Positions 58,179 to 64,000 of a stretch of 64,000 nt of DNA are shown here, piece after piece. The stretch covers positions 135,258-199,257 of the forward strand of contig CAWVWT010000001.1 of assembly GCA_963934015.1 (NCBI GenBank), read 5' to 3'. The stretch is from MGIIb-P sp963934015. Its GTDB lineage: Archaea; Thermoplasmatota; Poseidoniia; Poseidoniales; Thalassarchaeaceae. Position 1 is the stretch's first letter. Each line of letters begins with the position of its first letter. The position numbers and the translations under genes are program-made. The notes beneath the pieces were generated by a model that was not told the DNA's origin, did not search any database, and saw only the letters and a program-made list of their open reading frames with translations.

Positions 58179-58952
58179 ATGACAGAATACACCGCACTAC
58201 GAGAAGAAGATGGGCGCACTTACATTGTCCCGATTCAGGACGATGAATTGAAAATAAGAGGACTCGGTAGATTCACTCCAAAACCCTTGCTTGAAGGAAT
58301 TGAAAATGGGGGGCGGGTCACCATCGGGCAAAAGGTGCTCACCAAAGTCGAAGTTGGGTTACCTGAACTTCGTAAAGGAATGAGGCGGCGGGCACAAATT
58401 ATCAATCCAAAGGACGCTGGATTTCTCATCGCGTGGATGGGTATAGGTGCAGGGCAAAGAGTCCTAGAAGCAGGTCATGGATCGGGGGGCCTTGCACTTC
58501 ATCTCGCCAATGTCCTCGGTTCTAGTGGTACGCTGGTTTCGGTTGAAAATCGAATCGAGCATGCTGAAGTCGGACGAGAAAACATGGAAAGAGCCGCCAA
58601 TGCAATGAGAGAATTTCCAACTTGGGTTCTATTGGAAGGTGATATCGCAGAAACCTCATTTGAGGGTGTAGTCGAAGATTTTGATGCCATCATCTTGGAT
58701 TTGCCTGAACCTTGGCCCGTCATTGCACCTCTCGCAAAGAATCTGAGGTATGGGGGGAGAATTGCTTGCTATTGTCCAGTTTCAAGCCAATTAGAGAAAG
58801 CGTGGAATGCCTGTGAAGAAGCAGGTTTAACCGTCGACTGGGCTGGAGAAATGATGGATCGTGTTTGGACAAAAGCCAGCCGCGGTGGCGTAAGGCCGGG
58901 CAATACACCAATGGGGCATACCGCATTCTTACTAATCGCCGAGCGTACCTGA
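58179..58952 (+). CDS. trmI: tRNA (adenine-N1) methyltransferase TrmI
   Basis: 257 residues. A small N-terminal beta domain (EYTALREEDGRTYIVPIQDD) precedes the methyltransferase core. The TrmI linker RRAQIINPKDAGFLIAWMGI is followed by the SAM-binding motif VLEAGHGSGGLALHLA. The catalytic motif is AIILDLPEPWPVI, the Asp-Leu-Pro of the family. In archaea TrmI makes m1A at position 58, and often also 57, of tRNA. The ATG at 58179 fits the family N-terminus. It converges with the surface gene starting at 62574; the stops are one base apart. Confidence 0.92.
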   Translation: MTEYTALREEDGRTYIVPIQDDELKIRGLGRFTPKPLLEGIENGGRVTIGQKVLTKVEVGLPELRKGMRRRAQIINPKDAGFLIAWMGIGAGQRVLEAGHGSGGLALHLANVLGSSGTLVSVENRIEHAEVGRENMERAANAMREFPTWVLLEGDIAETSFEGVVEDFDAIILDLPEPWPVIAPLAKNLRYGGRIACYCPVSSQLEKAWNACEEAGLTVDWAGEMMDRVWTKASRGGVRPGNTPMGHTAFLLIAERT

Positions 58953-58953
58953 A

Positions 58954-61900
58954 TCAATCCTCTTCTCGAGGAGGCATGACTCTGTTCATCTCTTCACAAG
59001 TTGGGCATTTGAATCGGAATGGTGCTTCTTTTTCTGTAGGCAGGCGGATCCGAGAATCACATGCATGACAACGGGCTGTACCATCTTCATCTGCTCGGAT
59101 TTCACCATGACTCAAATCCGCATCTTTGTTCTCTTCTTCTGTGGCTTCATCCCACGCATCTTGTGCGCTCTTTTGGGCACGTGATTTCGAACTGTAGCGC
59201 ATCCACATGACCAACAATCCTACGAAAATCCAACCCGACAACATGGCGATCGCTAGGTTTGCAGCATTGACCAGGGGCCCGCCACTCCACAGTTCTGCTT
59301 CAGTGGGAACTGGTGGCGCAAATTCAACGGTGAGGGTTGATGTCTGGCCACTGACTAGGAATCCTTGCCCGGAGATTGTGCCCGTAGCTTCGATTCGGAA
59401 ATCGACACTGCCGATTGTGGGCTCACCACTTGGGTGCAAAGTCAACATGTAGGTCGCTACACCCCCTGGTGCCACGGTGAATTGGCCTACAGATTGGTTC
59501 ACATCTAAATTCCAAAACCGCAAAATATCCCTCTCATGTTCTCCCGCAAGATTCAGGAATCCTGCGATCTGTTCGTTACCATCGTTTCGGATGGTAACTG
59601 TATAAGTCGCCGAACTGTTCCAAGGGAGGGACCAATCGTCACCCATCATCGAGACCTCAAGCAAGGGCCCACCAGCAGCGTTTCGATGTGGCTCAATTTC
59701 GATATCAACGGAATCGGTTGAGTTCACATTCGAATCGGTGAGTGATGTTACTGTGAAAGCAATTGCATGTGTTCCAGCGAGTAACATGCTGCCTGCTGTA
59801 CAGGTAACTGCGTGGCTTTCTGCTGCGGATCCTGCTGCAAGGGTTGTTTGTGCAGGGTGATCACAGATGAAACCGGATGGGCCTGTGACCAAGAGCGTGT
59901 CTTCGGCTTCACCCAAGTTGGACAAGAATAGAGTAAGGGTTGCACTTCCTTCAGCGGCTATGGATACCACGTTGGTTGTAACTGTCGCTTGAACCGAGAC
60001 TTCAGGAACTGTGGCAAACAGTGACAAGGAATCTGTAATGGAATCATCATTCTCACTTTCGACTACCAATGTCATCTCGACATTTTCACTCGCACCTGTA
60101 CGACGCAGTGTGATGTTAACCTCACCACTTTCACCTGAGGTAAGGGTGAGAGTCTGCGGTGATATACCGACTTCAAATCCAGCGGCTCCGGTCAATGTGA
60201 TGGCAAAGGTATCCGGTTCATTTCCATCATTGATTACCGTAGCTGCAAACACTGAATCAGCGCCACTTGCAACGGGTAATGAATCGCCAGCAACCAAAAC
60301 ACGAACTTCAGCACGCTGATCGACTTGTGCATCAATAGGCATGGAATCCCATGTGCTCCCATCATCAGGATTCATGGCGAGAATAGTGAATGTGTACGTG
60401 CCGGAAGCGATGTCATCATCGATGGTTACAGCCATGGATAAAACCGAGCTAACACCATTGGGTGCAACTGAGGTTGCATTGCTAACCGTGATGGTAAAGC
60501 CCTGTGGTGCACCACTCCAATCGAGGGCTACATTGGCTGCACCAGTACCATCATTTGTGAGCGTGAAATCAATTACTTCAGGTTCATCTGATCCGACATC
60601 AAATGCACCACCTAGTGGCCCATTCATCCAAATTGAAGACCATGGGAGGATATTGACGATGCCTCCGAAATTCAGTGTTGCCGAACCATCTTGCGCCTCA
60701 GCACTCAAATCAATTGTATAATTGCCAACCAATGGTGTATTCGATACGGCAGATGCTGACCAACTCAGGTCAACAGTTTCACCAGATTCAACTGTGACAA
60801 AAGAGGAACTTGTATCAAGGTCAATAGTTGAATTGTTGGATGTGGCTGAAAGGCGCATATTTGTCGCCTCAGTACCAGTGTTTCGAATGGTCACCATACC
60901 TGAAACAGAACCACCAGGTGTGAGTGTAAGCGCCTCGTTGCTGACTACTTCAAGTCCATAGGATACTCCAACACCAAGGGTATGTGTGTGTGAATAATTC
61001 AGTTCACCAATTTCATCCCAAGCTTCGAACTTCAGGTCACAGGTATCTCCTTCACTAGCACCGACATCAATACTGACGTCGACAGTGATGGTTTCGCTGT
61101 CGCTAGCTCCAAGTCTGGATCCATCTGCTTCAGCGGCATCCAAACTGGCTGAGCATATACCCGTGGTTGAAATGGTGTAGACTGATTCGGCCTCTGACGT
61201 CCCTGAATTGTGTACTTCGAAATCAACCATTCCCGTCCCATTGGGCAACCAATTGTTGGTCGAAGCGTTTGCCGATATCGTCAGATTATGTGTTCCATTC
61301 ACCCTTACTACAATGGTTTCGGATACGGTGAAATTACCCATTGCCGAACCGGCAGACAACAAGAATCCGTAATCACCAGGGGCCTCTCCATTCGGTACAC
61401 TGACCCGCAGTGTGCCCATTCGACTCTCTCCAGCACTCATGTTGGAGTGGGTCGATGACAGCCATCGAACCTCCCAACCAGCCGGTACTGCACGACCCAT
61501 GTTGGTTCCATTTCCACCACTCTGTCCACCACTGACCATCATGCATGTTGTTGCATTCCCGACAGCACTGAAATTTTGAGTTAATGTGGCTGAAATACAC
61601 CATTCTCCTGCGGTAACGTTCCACGTTTGATTCCATGTATGATTGGTGCCATCGCTGGTCCAATTGTATAGCCCTACATCATGAGGGAACATGGAACCAT
61701 TCTCTTCCAGTGTCCAATCGACAACATAACTGAGATTTGCAGTCAGGTTCACCGACTCAAGAACTGCGGTAAGATTGGTAGATAATGCAGAGAGTGAGGC
61801 AAAGAATTCAGCAGGACCGGTGGTCCCATTTCCAGTTCCATTTGTGGTGTTGTTACCAGTATTATTTCCTGTATTATTGCCACCGGTATTGTTCCCCGAG

Positions 61901-62574
61901 TTGTTACCACCTGAATTGTTGCTGGAATTGTTGCCAGAATTGTTTCCACCTGTGTTGTTGCTTCCACCGCCACCGCTCCAATTTGCCCAAAAGTCGCTAA
62001 GGTCTGCGGTTTCATCCACAGCGAGGACTATGTGATCAAGGGACGAACCTAGATTTGAGACGGGTACATCCACATCAATGGACTCACCCACCTCAATTCC
62101 AAGAAGCCCATTATTTCCAATCGCTGTATGCTCAATATCGGGCAAGTAAGAGGGTGTAACTGAAAGATAAAGGGTGATGGTGGTGGATATGTTGGAACCG
62201 GAATGTGCAACACTAATTTCCACGAATCCACTATCGGACAAATTGGCATCTGCAGCAAGGTGAACGATGATGGTGGTTGTCACGGAAAATGTTGGTAATA
62301 TCGTAGAAAGTGTCCCATCGGCAAGGGTAACGTTCCAAGCGACTGAGGTCATTGAATCATCGACAGTGAGGTCAAAATCACGAATCGAAGTGTCATTGTT
62401 CTCAATGGTCAGCGTGATATTGGCACTATCACCCTGAATCAAGACAACATGGTCATCAGATAAATCCAACAAAATACGGCTGTCTGCGGCAGCAAGCGGT
62501 GCAAACGCAGTCAAGAATGTACTCGAAATGAGTAGCAAACACAGCGCCAAGGAACGGCGTCGCTGAGTGGACAT
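58954..62574 (-). CDS. Glycosylation-rich surface protein with cytoplasmic zinc ribbon
   Basis: 1,206 residues from ATG 62574; 41 more upstream codons are open but cross the hairpin at 62614-62633. Signal peptide ~1-31 (LALCLLLISSTFLTAFAPLA). The extracellular part is a series of NEW3/CARDB-like beta modules (such as ITLTIENNDTSIRDFDLTV), broken at ~201-253 by an Asn/Gly/Ser/Thr-only segment with about eleven N-glycosylation sequons. Near the C-terminus comes a helix (NLAIAMLSGWIFVGLLVMWM). A cytoplasmic tail ends in a four-cysteine ribbon (CHACDSRIRL and CPTCEEM). The zinc ribbon on the inner side could contact a cytoplasmic partner. It is probably a cell-surface structural or sensing protein; no enzyme motif is seen. 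Confidence 0.75.
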   Translation of the reverse strand: MSTQRRRSLALCLLLISSTFLTAFAPLAAADSRILLDLSDDHVVLIQGDSANITLTIENNDTSIRDFDLTVDDSMTSVAWNVTLADGTLSTILPTFSVTTTIIVHLAADANLSDSGFVEISVAHSGSNISTTITLYLSVTPSYLPDIEHTAIGNNGLLGIEVGESIDVDVPVSNLGSSLDHIVLAVDETADLSDFWANWSGGGGSNNTGGNNSGNNSSNNSGGNNSGNNTGGNNTGNNTGNNTTNGTGNGTTGPAEFFASLSALSTNLTAVLESVNLTANLSYVVDWTLEENGSMFPHDVGLYNWTSDGTNHTWNQTWNVTAGEWCISATLTQNFSAVGNATTCMMVSGGQSGGNGTNMGRAVPAGWEVRWLSSTHSNMSAGESRMGTLRVSVPNGEAPGDYGFLLSAGSAMGNFTVSETIVVRVNGTHNLTISANASTNNWLPNGTGMVDFEVHNSGTSEAESVYTISTTGICSASLDAAEADGSRLGASDSETITVDVSIDVGASEGDTCDLKFEAWDEIGELNYSHTHTLGVGVSYGLEVVSNEALTLTPGGSVSGMVTIRNTGTEATNMRLSATSNNSTIDLDTSSSFVTVESGETVDLSWSASAVSNTPLVGNYTIDLSAEAQDGSATLNFGGIVNILPWSSIWMNGPLGGAFDVGSDEPEVIDFTLTNDGTGAANVALDWSGAPQGFTITVSNATSVAPNGVSSVLSMAVTIDDDIASGTYTFTILAMNPDDGSTWDSMPIDAQVDQRAEVRVLVAGDSLPVASGADSVFAATVINDGNEPDTFAITLTGAAGFEVGISPQTLTLTSGESGEVNITLRRTGASENVEMTLVVESENDDSITDSLSLFATVPEVSVQATVTTNVVSIAAEGSATLTLFLSNLGEAEDTLLVTGPSGFICDHPAQTTLAAGSAAESHAVTCTAGSMLLAGTHAIAFTVTSLTDSNVNSTDSVDIEIEPHRNAAGGPLLEVSMMGDDWSLPWNSSATYTVTIRNDGNEQIAGFLNLAGEHERDILRFWNLDVNQSVGQFTVAPGGVATYMLTLHPSGEPTIGSVDFRIEATGTISGQGFLVSGQTSTLTVEFAPPVPTEAELWSGGPLVNAANLAIAMLSGWIFVGLLVMWMRYSSKSRAQKSAQDAWDEATEEENKDADLSHGEIRADEDGTARCHACDSRIRLPTEKEAPFRFKCPTCEEMNRVMPPREED
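61816..61977 (-). repeat. Asn/Gly/Ser/Thr low-complexity repeat in the surface gene
   Basis: About 53 codons made almost only of Asn, Gly, Ser and Thr, as irregular copies of NNSG/NNTG units. About eleven N-X-S/T sequons are present. The DNA is an imperfect tandem array of ~9-12 base units, likely to vary in length between strains. Confidence 0.75.
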
Positions 62575-62613
62575 GGATACAACGGAATCTGTACCATGCT
62601 TTGAGGATGATGG

Positions 62614-62633
62614 GAGAACGCGTAAGCGTTCTC
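62614..62633 (-). terminator. Hairpin between metK and the surface gene
   Basis: GAGAACGC, loop GTAA, GCGTTCTC: an 8-bp perfect stem 16 bases after the metK stop on the minus strand. There is no U-run. It may be a 3'-end or processing signal of the metK transcript. Confidence 0.4.
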
Positions 62634-62648
62634 GGAGATTCGCTGAAA

Positions 62649-63890
62649 TCACGATTGTTGCAGAGCTGCGATAATATCCGAATCCAACTGCTCCCAAGTG
62701 AAGTTTCCATCCACTGGTTCACGGCCAAAATGACCTCCGGCTGAAGTCACAGAATAAATAGGTCGCAACAAGTCCAATTGCTGGATGATTGCGGCAGGTC
62801 GGAAATCGAAACAATTGCGAACGCGTCGGCTGATTTCTTCCTCTGTAATTCCCGCTGCACTACTGCCATCCGTTGTTACTCGAACACTGACGGGGTCAGC
62901 CACACCAATCGCATAGGCCAATTGGATTTCACAACGCTTTGCAAGTTTGGCGGCAACCACATGTTTTGCAGCCCATCGTGCTGCATAGGTTGCAGAACGA
63001 TCAACCTTCGATGGATCTTTTCCGCTGAAAGCCCCACCTCCGTGGCGGCCCATGCCACCGTAGGTGTCAACGATGATTTTGCGACCTGTAACCCCTGCAT
63101 CTGCGTGTGGTCCACCTTGGACAAAACGCCCAGTTCCATTGACAATAATATCCGTATTTGAATCAATTAATTCGGCTGGGATAACGGGGTCGATTACGTG
63201 CTTTTTGATTTCACTTTCAATGAATTTGTGTTCAGCATCTTCGGAGTTAAACCTCTCTAGCATATCGTCGTGCTGAATAGCGATGACCACAGCCCAAACT
63301 CGACGAGGGGACCCATAGGCACCATACTCAATGGTGACCTGTGACTTTCCATCTGGCCGGATCCATTGAAGCAAACCTGATTCGCGCACTTCAGTCAAAC
63401 GCCGTGTCAAGGCCTGACTGAGTAATGCAGACAAAGGCATGTAATGTCCAGAAATATCAGGGTAGGATTCAGATTCATCAGTTGCAAATCCAAACATCAA
63501 TCCTTGATCCCCTGCGCCTTGAAAGGGCTTGCTTTGCCAATTGGGGAGAACCCCTTGGCTAATGTCGGGAGATTGAGTTGTTATCAACAATTGAACATCA
63601 CATGTTTCGGCATCCATGCCAAAGGCATGATCTGTGTATCCAATCTCTGCAGCTGTCTTTCTGGCAACCGCTTCATAGTCAACCTGAGGTGGCGCACAAG
63701 TAATCTCACCAGCGAGAATGATTGTACTGCCAACGTCAGTTCCTTTGACCATGGTTTCACAAGCCACACGTGCATGCGGGTCTTGCTGTATGCAGGCATC
63801 GAGGATGGCATCCGAAATGGCATCACAGAGTTTGTCAGGATGGCCCGCAGTCACCGATTCTGAGGTGAACAACAAACTCTCGTGTGACAT
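62649..63890 (-). CDS. metK: S-adenosylmethionine synthetase, bacterial type
   Basis: 413 residues. Bacterial MetK motifs are complete: SESVTAGHPDKLCDAISDAI at the N-terminus, QGAGDQGLMFG, and the glycine-rich GGGAFSGKDPSKVDRSATY. It makes S-adenosylmethionine from methionine and ATP, the methyl donor for enzymes such as TrmI nearby. Most archaea use a different, archaeal MAT family, so this copy points to an old transfer from bacteria. The length (~385-410 usual) and conserved residues suggest a working enzyme. The start MSHESLLFTSES fits the family. Confidence 0.95.
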   Translation of the reverse strand: MSHESLLFTSESVTAGHPDKLCDAISDAILDACIQQDPHARVACETMVKGTDVGSTIILAGEITCAPPQVDYEAVARKTAAEIGYTDHAFGMDAETCDVQLLITTQSPDISQGVLPNWQSKPFQGAGDQGLMFGFATDESESYPDISGHYMPLSALLSQALTRRLTEVRESGLLQWIRPDGKSQVTIEYGAYGSPRRVWAVVIAIQHDDMLERFNSEDAEHKFIESEIKKHVIDPVIPAELIDSNTDIIVNGTGRFVQGGPHADAGVTGRKIIVDTYGGMGRHGGGAFSGKDPSKVDRSATYAARWAAKHVVAAKLAKRCEIQLAYAIGVADPVSVRVTTDGSSAAGITEEEISRRVRNCFDFRPAAIIQQLDLLRPIYSVTSAGGHFGREPVDGNFTWEQLDSDIIAALQQS

Positions 63891-63957
63891 TAAACCCGGC
63901 GAACCTCCTATCGCATATCAATGGTGGGGGCGAGAGCGTTTCACAAAGGAGCACGAA

Positions 63958-64000
63958 ATGATCGCCATTTACCGCCGTGCGTTTCAAGTGTTTGATGCAC
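63958..64000 (+). CDS. Start of an unidentified gene, cut by the window edge
   Basis: An ATG at 63958 preceded by AAGGAG six bases upstream opens a frame that runs off the window after 14 codons (MIAIYRRAFQVFDA). It is divergent from metK. Too little is visible to name it. Confidence 0.35.
   Translation, partial: MIAIYRRAFQVFDA

Noticed and set aside
61775..62035. Pro/Leu/Val repeat protein on the plus strand
   Set aside because: It is the antisense reading of the Asn/Gly repeat; the repeated pattern is a by-product of the sense repeat.

Overview
The window looks like chromosomal DNA of a planktonic euryarchaeon, most plausibly a Marine Group II (Poseidoniales) relative. Archaeal markers are a Nob1 endonuclease with zinc ribbon, a UPF0147 protein, membrane-anchored LonB, TrmI, a preflagellin/prepilin-type A24 peptidase, KaiC-like ATPases and a class III pilin signal. 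Bacterial-type genes, which are known in this group, sit among them: adjacent gyrB-gyrA and a bacterial-type metK. The lineage assignment is inference; there is no rRNA here. No insertion sequence, phage, CRISPR array or integrase was seen.

Layout. 1-4440 (minus): a HAD phosphatase and a CUT1-type sugar ABC transporter in which the binding protein and the MalF-like permease are one polypeptide, followed by a MalG-like permease cut by the window edge. 4601-18406 (minus): one gene for a giant surface protein of about 4,600 residues that ends in a complete pilin-like module. 18828-22088 (minus): a second surface protein with a TATA element, a strong ribosome-binding site and a hairpin-plus-U-run terminator. 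22221-27563 (minus): a MacB/FtsX-type ABC exporter pair with a very large extracellular insertion. 27618-31365: small housekeeping genes (MoaD/ThiS-like, TatA, Nob1, a DedA-like protein, tRNA-Glu, a 45-residue zinc protein), then a divergent pair of membrane proteins (Smr domain; DUF2085). 31366-34457 (minus): a thymidylate-kinase-like fusion, a membrane protein and a membrane-anchored glutaminyl cyclase. 34543-39664 (plus): a PKD-domain metalloprotease and a partner membrane protein. 39665-45586: aroD, gyrB, gyrA and tRNA-Ser. 45587-48946 (minus): another surface protein. 49027-52402 (plus): a tight operon of a pilin-like/lamin-tail protein and three RecA/KaiC-fold proteins, one with an intact P-loop and two without, facing a prepilin peptidase at 52408-53409. 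53491-63890: UPF0147, asparaginase-like hydrolase, MFS transporter, LonB, TrmI, a heavily sequon-decorated surface protein with a cytoplasmic zinc ribbon, and MetK.

How it fits together. More than half of the window encodes secreted or membrane-anchored proteins, suited to a cell that takes up sugars and degrades protein at its surface. Two proteins with pilin-type membrane helices (the giant protein's C-terminus and the 49027 protein) share the window with the peptidase that would process such signals. The KaiC-like trio resembles an archaellum FlaF/FlaG-FlaH module with no FlaI or FlaJ nearby. This operon and the pilin-fused giant protein are the best candidates for an undescribed surface apparatus. 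Many gene boundaries carry near-perfect hairpins with tiny loops, which look like a recurrent RNA-level terminator or processing signal.
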